A stretch of DNA of 64,000 nucleotides, from NCBI GenBank assembly GCA_973895155.1, contig OZ316892.1, positions 6,262,001 through 6,326,000 on the forward strand, in the 5' to 3' direction. Positions 24,867-35,508 of this stretch are shown here, in pieces. Origin of the DNA: Marsupella aquatica. Its lineage: Eukaryota > Marchantiophyta. The first letter of the stretch is position 1. Each line of letters opens with the position of its first letter. Under the pieces are notes generated by a model. The model made no database searches. It had not been told where the DNA came from and saw only the letters and a list, made by a program, of their open reading frames with translations. The translations under genes and the position numbers were made by a program.

Positions 24867-25430
24867 TTTATTTGTAAATCATACATCACATTTCCTGGCT
24901 AGCTCTTAGATGGCGAAAGCAAAGCTTTGTAGATAACATTGATGCGTACAAATTGTAGCGAAGAAAGGGAGGTACCTGTTTCATATGAATCCCCTGTGAC
25001 AGAAAATCAAGCATTCTTTCTTTAGAAAACAAAGTCCTTTGTAATACAGGCGAATGCTGTCATGTTTGCCTGCTCTCCTACGGCCCAATCTGAAAGAAAT
25101 GATAGTGGGCTTGTGTAAATGAGTGGTTCTGAGCCAAGAACCGCTGTTGACACTGACGGGAATAAATTTTGATTGTCGTGATACCATACACCCGATTCTA
25201 TTGCAATGCGTCGGAAATTGGGTTCCTTTCTCAGACGGTGAACGACTCAACTCAGGTCTAAATGAACATTGGTGGAGTGGACAATAGAGAGATAATAGGA
25301 CGTACAAAAGCTTTTCTACTCCCATATTGCGTACTCTGTAGAAATCCGTGTACAGGTAATTAATACTACGCGATAAATTAGAGCTACCATATTGCATGAA
25401 CACGAAACGTAATTTCTGTACATTATGCCA
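24867..25430. other. 3' UTR of the DUF7804-type gene and spacer
   Basis: No gene supported. The open frame on the minus strand at 24,981-25,403 has no recognisable motif. Confidence 0.3.
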
Positions 25431-25750
25431 TTACTTGTGTGTAACGATGCCATTACTGGTGACATTTCCACAAGTACCTGCTATTCTCATAATCTATTGC
25501 CCCATAAACACAACACAAAACTGAATGTAACCATTTCCATAACTACTATTCCCATAATCTATTGCCCTATATTGTAGGGACACAACACAATCTTAATTTA
25601 TGTACAGAAATGCCCATAATTGGTCTGTGACCATTTCCAGAGGTACCTGGTATTAACATAATAAGTGTGTAACCAGTTCCAGAGCTACCTGGTATTACCA
25701 TATTCAGTGTCTACATGCTATTCCCATAATCTATTGCCCAAAAATAACCT
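25430..25750. repeat. Degenerate tandem repeat
   Basis: Five or so imperfect units share the phrases CCATTTCCA, AGTACCTG / AGCTACCTGG, TATTCCCATAATCTATTGCC and ACACAACACAA in rotating order. Unit length varies from about 60 to 110 bp. The array is old and has indels. Confidence 0.65.
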
Positions 25751-28390
25751 TGTTCTGTGACAGTAGCTAAGTGTTTTAGCCTGAACCCTGTGCAGTGGAT
25801 CACTAGACTACTGAGTCAAGAATAGCCAGTGAGGGTAAACTTGGCCAGGGTAAGGCGGAGCCAATAGTGCCTCGCCACGTGTTAGTCCACCAATGAGAAA
25901 TCACCCTGGCCGGGTTAACTAAAATTGTTAATGTAACACATGTATTCAAGATGAGGGGCAACCTAGCAATTAAAATAATTTTGGGGCTAGGTTAAAAATT
26001 AAGCTGAGTTTGGGGGACAGGTTAGTAAAAAGCTGTCTCCTTAAATGCTTTGGGTTCTCATGTAAACTCGCTCCTTGTTGTTTTTTCTTCTATTGTTCAG
26101 ACCATGGCAATCGCTTTCTCCATTCTTCGTTGGGGTGCTGTGTCGACCGGACAAGTATTCTGGATTTATGAAGAGACTACTCCAGGAATCCTTTAATATT
26201 TTTCTCAGGACTATTTAGTCTGTTATCCGGGGAGCCTGATGCATCTCCTTTTCCCTCTCCCATTGTCTGATGCCCATTCATCTATCATTCCCGGTCACTC
26301 TTGGACTTGGTCTCTTCGGCATCATTTCCCGTCTTGGATGCATGGCTGCTCCTATACAATCATGGCTCATCAGTACTAATGAATAAGAACAAAGATTCCA
26401 TTCTTATTCTGAGGTGGGTTCTCTATCTTGCCATGGCCCTTCCCAGGATCATGGTGCACTAGCACAGTTTGATATATCTGACTGACCTCACTCATCATCC
26501 CCAAGATACGTGTGGCAGATGCAATGGTAGGAGACATAGGCAGGAGGATATCTCTTGCAATATTGGGATAGTTAGGGAACTGGGAGGCCCCGGCGCTCTG
26601 ATTTGAGTTTTCTTCTGGTCTGGATTTGTGGACATCCTTTGGAGCTGCAGTGCAGATGGTGGTGTGGAGGATGTGGGTGGCAATTTTGGATGGGCAACCT
26701 TTGGAGAATGGGGATAGCGGGGAGCTTTGGCTGTTTCTAGCAGGATTACTGACTATGATAGTGACCCTTGTTGCTTCTTCCTTTTGTGACTCTCTTGCCC
26801 TCTAGGATCAGTTAAGGTGGCGGTCTTCCGATTTCTGGGGTCATCCTCTCCTATCTACTCTGCCTCCTCCCAATAGGCGGACTGGATTGGTTTGGCCCTC
26901 GCTCTTCTCTCTTGGGGTGCTCCTCTCCTAGCCCCCCTTCTTTTTGGTTCATTTGGTCTTTTCCCCGGCTCCTCCTCTCAGACGAGCGCCTTGTTGTTTT
27001 CCAACAATGAATAAAGGCTTTCTTTCCAAAAACAAAAAAACTCCAAAAAGTAGTCGCAGAGGTGACCACACAATCCAGTGACTTTAAATGAGACACTATG
27101 TCGGGATTGCGACTGGCTTGATATCCCCCAAAGTTTAGTCACAAGGAGTCAAATGGCAGTCCTAAAACCTAGTCATATAATGGGGGGTTTTCTAGTTGTG
27201 TCATTAGAAAGGAGGTTTGAGCACATTGAGTTTTAGCCTGAACCCTGCTTGCGGAAACCTCAAAAAAGCTTCCTGGAAAGTAACCTTCTCCCTGACAGCA
27301 ATTAAGTATTATAAAGGAGGTCTGGGCAGGGGTTCTGGTCTGAATTCTGCTCCTAGAAAAGCTTTCCGGCTGTCACTAGTCAACTTTTCCTCACGTTCAT
27401 AGGTTTATAGGCTAGCTAGTAACCCCAGCCCAGACCACCATTGTCCTATACAAGACCAATTCTTTGGAGTCACTAGGCCATTGTAGTGCCAGAACACAAA
27501 CTCAGTTTGTGGGCCATTTGTTTGCTCAACAATTGTACTAGGGGGAAACACAAACCAGGCCACACTTTTGAGCCACTTGGTTTGCAGGCCATTGTTTGCT
27601 CAACAACCTCTACTTGATGTGTCATTTGACTGAAAGTAATGGCATTCCCACAAGTAGCTGGGAATGCGGGCCCATCCATGATATTAGGTGACTGCCCCAA
27701 CAAGCCCTGCAAAATAAACCAAAAAACAATTATATTTAGTGTGAGGAAAAGAGTGACAATGTTTTCCAAGCAAGAAAAGAGAGCTGCCAAATGATGGACA
27801 AGAATCAAGTCACCATCCATGCATATAAATTGCTCCTCCCTTTAACTCCCTGATTGTCCCTTTACAAACTAATAAAAATGGGAACCAATCTTGATCCTTT
27901 ATCAAAACATTGTTTTTAAACATCTTAGATCTATCCATACACACCATCTAAAAGAAATGTCTGCCCAAGCTACCCTTTAGCCTGCCCGTTTTGCCCAAGA
28001 TAAGAAAATAGTTCATTAGAAAATAAATATCTTTATTTATATTTAAATTAGAATTTTGTGAAAAACTTGGAAATTTTGAAAAACTTTGAATATAAATAGA
28101 ATATAAAATATATATCTCTTTGAAAATTAAAAATTAAAAACTGTATTTTTTCCTGTAACTTGATTGTGTTTAGACTATATGATGTGGTGGCCGCTATCTA
28201 ACTTCTCAACTTTCTATGTGCAATGCAAGAGCTATTGAACACAACTACAAAAATGTATGCTAGGGATCACAAATAACATTATGTCTATCAGAATACATTG
28301 CAAAGTTCATAATTTTTTTGCCTCAGTCACTTTGATATCTATTTTGCCTTGATATATTTTTCTAATCTTTGGATATATATTTATCTCTCC
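25751..28390. other. Intergenic region with repeat debris
   Basis: No supported gene. The phrase TTTTAGCCTGAACCCTG occurs near 25,778 and again near 27,231, and TTTGGGGGACAGGTTAGTAAAA near 26,010 resembles the end of the foldback element at 61.2-61.7 kb. Frames at 26,495-27,096 and 27,473-27,820 (minus) lack recognisable motifs. The segment 28,000-28,140 is strongly AT-rich. Confidence 0.35.
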
Positions 28391-29060
28391 TCAATATCTT
28401 TTCTTTGTCTTGTCATCTTTTTCTCATCTTGCCATTTTTCTCACATTAACATCTTTATTTCATCATGATTTTTTTCTCACCCTTGACATCCTTTATCTCC
28501 TCGACATCTTTTATTCACCTTGATATCTTATCTTTTATACATTTCATCATTTTTTCTCACCTTGACATCTTTCCCTCACCCTCACCATCTTTCTCTCCTG
28601 GACATTTTTTCATCATCTTGACTTTTTTCCTTCCCCTCACCATCTTTTCTCTCCTCGACATATTTTTTGCACCTCGATTTCATTTCCTCACCTCGACATC
28701 TTTTTTTCTCATCAACATCTTTCTTCACCTTCACATAGTTATCTCACCTTGACATCTTTTCTCACCTCTACAACTTTTGTGCAAAGCACAGGTATCGGGC
28801 CCAAGATGTACTTAACACCATCTTCTACTTCACAACATCTTTGACTAACAACACATTTTACTTTTCGACCATTTTATACTTAACAACATATCTTTACCTA
28901 ACTACATCTTCGGAATAGCAACATCATTGGCGACACAACAAATATTTACTAGACAACAACTTTTTACTTGATGTCATTTTGGGCGACAAGACATCTTTGA
29001 CAATATGACTTCTTTTTTCTTAACTAAATATTGGACAACATGACATTTTTTTTCTTAAGG
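28390..29060 (-). repeat. Minisatellite-like array built on GACATCTTT
   Basis: Dozens of imperfect short units (CTCACCTTGACATCTTTT, CTCCTCGACATCTTTT and then ACAACATCTTT...) fill about 650 bp. Read on the minus strand this is AAAGATGTC plus a GAGAAAA spacer, the same motif as the array at 39.39-39.96 kb on the plus strand. Both arrays are next to a variant of CCCGTGC-TTGCACAAAAG (here near 28,775-28,790 on the minus strand). The frame at 28,465-28,752 is open only because of the repeat. Confidence 0.75.
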
Positions 29061-29860
29061 ACATTGCAGGCTTGTGGGGCCTCTTTGGTCTTCTTGGGGT
29101 TGTCCCAACATCTTGAGACATCTTGGCCCCATAGTCCCCACACCAACCCAAGACAAACAAATAGACCACAAAGTGTCCGTGTTGCATCATAAATAAAAAC
29201 GAGGATCCAGTTTTGCAAGTAATGATTGTAAGTGGATAAGGTTGTTATTGTATCCTGGGGCAATCTAGCTCTGGTGAATGTTGACTGATCGGTGTCATGT
29301 CCCACATGTAGGGCCAGTAAGGCAATCAAAGACCCTTTGGCCTTGCTGGCCTGATCCAGATCTTAAGCATTGTTGATTGTCAGCTAGTCGATGGAGTTTC
29401 TGGGGCCGTTGCCAAATCATTTGAAGAAACGTAAGTCCTCAGGATGCGCTCAAGTTGCAAACCACTTGAGTCAAGTAATGTAGATTCATAGGATCACCAA
29501 AAGTGTTCAGTTTTTAATCATTTACCGATGCTTGATGGCCTAACTATCCAAACTTCTGAATCTTTTTTGAGCCATGACAGTCATCCAATAGTTCCTCAAG
29601 ATTTCAGTTAGAGCACATGATGTTGTCCTTGCCTTTACAGGGCAGATTTCAGACCGGTTTCCATCGACATTTCCTGAAGAATGGTATACTACAGTTGAGC
29701 TTTTCAGAAGCCTGCTCTGCCTTGGTTGCTCACTAGGGACAACCGAGCTGATGAGCTTCGCAAAACTTCCTCACTAAAATCCAAGGTTTACCGAGTGGTG
29801 GTTAAAAGACACGACAGAAAACTTTATCTACATTGATGCCACCTTGTGCCATACCAGTAA
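29061..29860. other. Spacer, no supported gene
   Basis: A minus-strand open frame at 29,024-29,329 has hydrophobic stretches but no recognisable family or plausible exon borders. Nothing else stands out. Confidence 0.3.
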
Positions 29861-29866
29861 AATACC

Positions 29867-30000
29867 TTTAGATTCTGTCTAATGGGATCTGCGGCTAGGT
29901 GGGAAAGTGGCTAATGGACGAGAGAAAATGTAGCTAATTTTCGGCCAAGAAGACATTTTAGAGAGATCGAATCTGGCTAATTTTCGCCACTACGAAAACG
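29867..30000 (+). mobile_element. Terminal fragment of a dispersed repeat family (TTCTGGCTAATGG family)
   Basis: It starts TTAGATTCTGTCTAATGGGA and continues through an AGGTGGGAAA-TGGCTAAT block and CTAATTTTCGGCCAAGA. The same order of blocks occurs at 33,373-33,530 (plus), 34,840-34,990 (minus) and 62,255-62,385 (minus). It lies directly downstream of the phytol kinase gene. Confidence 0.65.
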
Positions 30001-30148
30001 AACCTAAGAAAAAGAACGGAAATTGTATCTCCAAGCTTTTGTAGATACAATCGCCGTCTAAACCCTAAACCCACTTTTCCTTTCTCCCAAAACTCGATCA
30101 ACTTGTAGTCCATTAATCTGCTTAGTCCAGTGCTTCTATACCACTTCC

Positions 30149-32955
30149 TCATGAAACCGAGGGGAAAAGAACCATGCCCAAAAGGAATGAAGTGGCTGGC
30201 ACTGTGAAGTTGTCATCAAGCCGAGTGGTGATAGGAAGGGATTCTACAACTGTTGCTACAAAAGAGATCAAAGCCAGACGAATTGCAGTGCTGTACAAAT
30301 CCAGCTCGAAGAACCCAAAGAGTGTGAAATAGTACACGCACCTGAGTCAAACAATCCGAGTCAAGTTCCACAGAAAATCAGCTAATCACCGAGCATGACC
30401 AAAAGATGGTGAAGACAATTTCGCAATTGCTTTAGCGAGAAACACATAATCCCTGAACACAATCGTCATCAAATGTGCTACAAGAACTCCGAAGAAGTTA
30501 ATCTATCTGACGGGAGCTGTGGGCGGGAAATGTATACGTACATAGAAGAAACCAGAAAACCAAAGAGAAACATGGCAATACTTCCAGCAAAACTCTTGCT
30601 GCTGTTGTAGGGGAGTTTCTTGGAACCAAACCTTCTCCCCATTATATCAGCAATACCTGGAGTAAAACATCACTTGAGTAATAAGGGAAGATTCAGTAGG
30701 AAGGACCAAACAACGGAAACAATGACTACCAGGATCTAGAAGGTTCAAAGGAGCATACCGTCACCCCCACACATCATGGACAGAGCGATCATTCCCACGG
30801 GAGACTGTCGCCAGAAAAATACGGTGCTGAAATACAGAACCATAACATAGAACAGAGGCCCCCTCAGCAGTTCCCTGTAGCAAGAGGAAAGTGGTACAAA
30901 ATGAGCCATGGCAATCACCATTCGAGGAGTATCCAACTCCTACCTCAAGTACTAATGATGACTTCGAAAGAATTTTAGGATAGAACTAGATCGTAAGTGA
31001 TCACAGCTCCCTGAAGGCAAACACAGTTCTTACCTGGATTCACCACTGCGACTCATAGATTTTACCAGTCCCTCGTCCTTCACTAGTCCAAAACCATATA
31101 CTAGTAATCTGATGCCATTAGCTAGAGGCACCAGTCCCGCAAGAAAGGGTGCCCATTTCGATGTGCTGTTTCGGAAAAGACAGCACAGAAGAGGGTCAAT
31201 TCCACGTAGTTCAATCATATCTTGTATCTAATTTGACGATATGGATACGAAACTTTGGCTAAATACTTCGTGTGCCACCTACAAAGAAGACTGCCAATTG
31301 ACGGGACAGAAAACAGATGACAAGAGGAGCCGAAAAAGGGCGAGTATTTCATACCTAAAGAATGGCCAGCATAACATGTACAAGAGGCCTGACGTAATAT
31401 GGACGATCTTCCGGCTCAATTTCTGCAAAATATGTCATCACATGTCATGACAGGATGCTGGCAAGAAAGGCAGATAGTCACAAGTGCTACCTAAATCATT
31501 ACTCCACATATGTTTGGAATACAGAAATAGCAAAAAAGGTTTTCCAATGAAAGCAGAGCACATAGCATGGTAACCTCTTCAAGATTTTCCAGCGTATAAA
31601 CTGGAACCAAAGTTAGTGTCACATGTCCAATTAAGCGAATAAACTGGAACCAAACTTAGTGTCACATGTCCAATTAAGCGTATAAACTAGAACCAAACTT
31701 AGTGTCACATGTCCAATTAAGCGTATAAACTATAACCAAAGTTAGTGTCACATGTCCAATTAACAGACCACCACAAATAGGATCTCTGCAAACCTGGACA
31801 GAATGGAAGCTGCAGAAATCCCATGCTGAGCCAATGAGTGTGTCTTGAAGGAACTTCACGAACCACTGATACCTATCTTTTCTCTTACGCACAAGCAGAT
31901 CCAAGCTCGGAAGGCCACACAGAGGATAAAATGCTCCTAAATCGGACAGTATTGCATAGCATATCGCCTTGCAGTTGGTCCATGATGGAAAAGATGGAAT
32001 TGTACTTCGATGAATGCATCAAATGCTTTGTTTTTTCTTCATTTGGATAGTTCAAGGGAGACTTGCGTTAAACATCACGGCAAAATCATGTCCTGGTTGT
32101 GACATCCTGCTTGCTTCGGTTCGGTCTCTTGTGGCAGTTCAAGTTGCTTGTTTTGAATCTCTCTCAAATTTAATATGACGATGCCAATTTCGAGAGATAA
32201 TATATTTACATTGCCTATGACAACATAGTACTTCGTTGCATGTAATGAAAACTCGCCAGGGACGGAATCCAGCCAGTTAACTCTTCTCCATAACCTCAAA
32301 ACTCGGCGGGGACGGAATCAAGCTACTTAACTCATCTCCATAAGCTCATGTTCAAGCATTATGTGCGGAGCCAAAGATTTTAAAAGTAGGCGAATGAACT
32401 CACCTGCCCGAGAATGTGCTTGCTCGTGAAGAAGTCGAACAAGCGTACCCAAACGAAACCTCCAACCAGCACCGCACACGCCATTCCGACATCGTGCTGA
32501 ACGGAAGTCTGTTTAATCTGGGACTGGATGGCGGGCTCAACATTCACGGATTGCGTCCATTTCCCACCTACCTCCTCTTCCGTTCCGTACTGAGCTCGAT
32601 CAGTGAAAGAAATGCCGCCTTCCCAGGCATCTCTGCTGCTGTTACTGCTGGCCTTAACACCAGCCGTAGAGCTTCGATTTTCGCCATATCCTCGTGGCAA
32701 TAGGAAGCATGTATCGACTCTCGAGTTTCTGCTCCGTAATTGTCTATTCCTTTTGGACCCTGTAAAGCACGCACCAGAAGATGCAGCGTGGAGAGAAGCG
32801 ACATGATCAAATTTCCGCGCGCGAACTGAGCTAATACACGATGATGGACCCGAAGATGTGGGAACAACATTGGTCAGGAATCGCGAAGAACGAAACCTCA
32901 AACAGTCGGAAGTTTGAAGTAAACATGGATGGATTCGTGATATCAGCTCAGCCAT
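30149..32955 (-). CDS. VTE5: Phytol kinase, chloroplastic (VTE5-like)
   Basis: Phytol kinase phosphorylates phytol released from chlorophyll, feeding phytyl diphosphate into tocopherol synthesis at plastid membranes. Exons are 32955-32404, 31422-31355, 31165-31034, 30874-30759, 30656-30542 and 30341-30149. All are GT-AG and in phase, total 1176 nt, and give 391 residues ending PSVS-stop. The only in-frame ATGs near the 5' end favour 32,955. Residues 1 to about 130 are Ser/Arg-rich and read as a long transit peptide. Then come HDVGMACAVLVGG, LSRKIVHITSGLL, ELLRGPLFYVMVL, FFWRQSPVGMIALSMMCGGDG, ADIMGRRFGSKKLPYN and VATVVESLPITTRLDDN, as in Arabidopsis VTE5. The match to GPLFYV...SPVGMI...MMCGGDG favours VTE5 over farnesol kinase. 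It is longer than Arabidopsis VTE5 (about 300 residues), mostly at the N terminus. A 43-bp tandem repeat sits in intron 1. Confidence 0.92.
31594..31765. repeat. 43-bp tandem repeat, four units, in intron 1 of the phytol kinase gene
   Basis: Units start at 31,594, 31,637, 31,680 and 31,723. Each contains ATAAACT-GAACCAAA-TTAG and TGTCACATGTCCAATTAA, and they differ at only a few positions, so the expansion is recent. It lies wholly within intron 1 (32,403-31,423). Confidence 0.9.
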
Positions 32956-33372
32956 ATAATCCAATTGGAGCAGTCAGTCTCGGATGAAGAGTGAGCTGAA
33001 CGCGAACACCTCTCTTCGTCTGACTGATTTAGACTAGAGCTCAGCTTCCATCCACTATAAAAAGGCCTATTGTTCATTTGGCTACAGTTCATGCACAATA
33101 GTCCTACCTGGGGCACTGTTGATCTCCTGACATGTCCTACTTGGAGGCTCTCCGATTCACTTCCAGCTTAATTTTAAAGGGTTGTTTTAACGAGAGTGGC
33201 TTATGCCGATTTGTGTGCAGGAGAAGATGTGGGATCTCGTGATCTTCTGGGGTCTTTCGGCTATGGGATTTGGGTCTTTTGCCAATGGGATCCCGTGTCC
33301 CAATTTGGCGGTTTAGTTCTTTGGCACGGTGACATATAATAGTACTGATTTAATCTTCCTAGATTTAAGGAT
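32956..33372. promoter_or_regulatory. Upstream region of the phytol kinase gene
   Basis: Contains the promoter and 5' UTR of the minus-strand gene. I see no distinct TATA box or repeat. The segment ends where a dispersed-repeat fragment begins. Confidence 0.35.
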
Positions 33373-33530
33373 AAGATTTAGATTCTGGCTAACGGGTCTG
33401 TGGCGAGGTCGGATCTGCTAATGAAAGACAGAAAAACTTAACAAATTTTCTCCAAAAGTGCCGAATACTTTTCAGAGAGGTGTAATCTAGAGTACAAAAG
33501 TGCCGAATATTTTTCAGAGAGGTGGAATCT
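33373..33530 (+). mobile_element. Terminal fragment of the TTCTGGCTAATGG dispersed repeat
   Basis: Begins TTAGATTCTGGCTAACGGGT and follows the same block order as 29,867-30,000. The phrase AAAAGTGCCGAATA-TTTTCA plus GAGAGGTG-AATCTAGAG is duplicated in tandem at about 33,454 and 33,497. With the copy at 29.87 kb it flanks the phytol kinase gene in direct orientation. Confidence 0.65.
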
Positions 33531-34839
33531 AGAGTTAGAGTTGAAGCACACTCTATAAATTATGCAGTTCTCAATTATTTGCAAACTGAACCACTTCAAG
33601 CCATTTTCTCTTTGTACTTGTTGTCTGCCCCTATATGGCAGAAATATGAAGGCATATGTTATGAGCATAGTTTAATCGGCTAGACGTCTTTATATCCCAT
33701 AAATGCAGTATGGGAAAAGTGATCAATCACGGAGTCTCCAGGCAATGGATTATGGGAATTGCAAGGACCTCGAGAAATTTAAGTTTAGTATATAACATGC
33801 TCATAACAAACAGGCCAGTCTGGAAGATGTGTTATGAGGGCTCCTATTAAGACAGAAAGGTTAAACCATCACATCCTACAGGGGATTATCAGCCATAACA
33901 CCTGATGTGACGTGGTGTGAATGAACTCAAATCATCCAGGACAGTTTCAAAAAATAATGTTATTATTGTAGGGACAGTTTGGTGATTCTAACTGAGACAC
34001 CTCATGTGACTTGGTGTTAGCAAACGTCAACCACTGAGGACATTTCAAAAAAGCAACTTTAGAATAGGGACAGTTTGACACCCTCCTGACAGGGTGATGT
34101 TATATGCAAAGAATTGTACTTATGGCCTACTGCAATCCATACATAAGTGCAACCTTGGGGCTCCTTAGAGCATCTCCAACCCTTACTGCAAAACCTAGTG
34201 CAATTGGGTGTTGATGAAGCCAGGTTCTTTTGTTGTTGGATGTGTATTTGAGAGACAATACAGTTTAAATTATACTGTGTTATTTGTTGTAGGGTGATGT
34301 GAAGCTGATTTCTAGTGTAGAGTTAAATTATCCATTTAGGTGGGGGTGACCATGATTGATTCCGACATTACCATTCTCGGAACTTGGTTTACCTTCTTTT
34401 AATTGTAATTATTTAAACATGCTTCTGTGCTGTCCCAATCCAGCTGCTGGATTTTTCCCAGGCAAAAAGTGTTTTCTACTTTTCCCAGAGTTTTGCAAAC
34501 ACCCAGCCAAAACATGCGTTCATGGTCAATTTCAGCACCTTGAAACATGTTTTCCGGGACATTTCACGTCGTATAAGGTTTTCAGGCTGTCATCTCTTGA
34601 ATTTAATTTCCTCCCCATTTGCCATAACAGCCTGCATATTTCCAGCCCATTTTGGGACCTACTGTAGTAACCTTGTGCCCAAACCCTCATTATCCTAAAC
34701 TCAATGCCCTTTGCAATTATTCTGTTTGTACTTTTCAGGGTATCATGGGAGCATAATGTCTTGGACAAGATCTAGATCACCTCTTGAGGATGACTCCCCT
34801 CTATTTCTACTAACTTTAGAAAAACTAAATCTATCAGGC
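33531..34839. other. Spacer, no supported gene
   Basis: A plus-strand frame at 34,356-34,667 and a minus-strand frame at 34,532-34,768 overlap and have no recognisable motif. Otherwise featureless AT-rich sequence. Confidence 0.3.
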
Positions 34840-35205
34840 CTTGAATCAGAGTATTTTTTAGGTGTATAATTTCTACCAAATTCCACCTCCCAAACAATTG
34901 GATTCACTAGATTATGTGTACACCATTGGCCAGTTTCCTATCAAATCATGGACCCCATTTGCCAGAATATAATGGGTAGTCCATAAATCAATTGATATCT
35001 CATGGTCAGGAAATAATCTTAAAAACACATAGAGAATATTACTAGCACCTGCTGGTCACATAGGCTGACATTCATGGACCCCATTTGCCAGAACCTAATG
35101 ATAGTTCATAAATTTAGGGATATCTCATGGTCAGGAAATAATCTTTAAAAAAATAAAGAATACTCCTAGCATCTGCTCTTCACAGAGTTGACATTCTCCA
35201 CACTG
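34840..35205 (-). repeat. Inverted copy of the TTCTGGCTAATGG repeat with a 130-bp tandem duplication
   Basis: Bases 34,840-34,990 match 62,255-62,385 in the same orientation (ACCAAATTCCACCTCCC, then CCCATTTGCCAGAAT). The part from about 34,943 (ATGGACCCCATTTGCCAGAA through ATATCTCATGGTCAGGAAATAATCTTAAAA) is repeated from about 35,073, giving two tandem units of about 130 bp. Confidence 0.7.
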
Positions 35206-35254
35206 TAAAATTGAGAAACTTTTTAAAACTAAGCTGACTTCAAATGTAATAAGA

Positions 35255-35460
35255 AAAAAAAAATATATATATATATACACATACTTTTTACAGAAAAAGG
35301 CCAAATAGAGTACAAAAGAATAAACAAGAGAGGTCCCAAGTGGACAAAACCAAACGCAAAAGAAGTGAGCAAAAGGAAACCCTAAAAACCAAGAAAGAGG
35401 AACTAAAAGAAGTGAGCAAAAGGAAACCCCTAAAAACCAAGAAAGAGGAACTAAAACTAC
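35255..35460. repeat. Simple repeat and 50-bp duplication at the 3' border of the reverse-transcriptase element
   Basis: A poly-A run followed by (AT)n lies at about 35,252-35,275. Two adjacent copies of AGAAGTGAGCAAAAGGAAAC and CTAAAAACCAAGAAAGAGG follow at about 35,358-35,455. These lie just past the stop of the minus-strand RT element and may be its 3' UTR, as non-LTR elements often end in simple repeats. Confidence 0.5.
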
Positions 35461-35508
35461 CGCAAATGGACCGAGGTCCTCATCATACCTAGCAAATGTG
35501 GCAACAAG

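Noticed and set aside
28465-28752. 95-codon frame with Phe/Ile-rich repeats resembling a membrane protein
   Set aside because: Entirely made of the GACATCTTT minisatellite.
32416-32870. Plus- and minus-strand frames overlapping the first VTE5 exon
   Set aside because: Shadows; the VTE5 frame alone continues in phase through five further exons.
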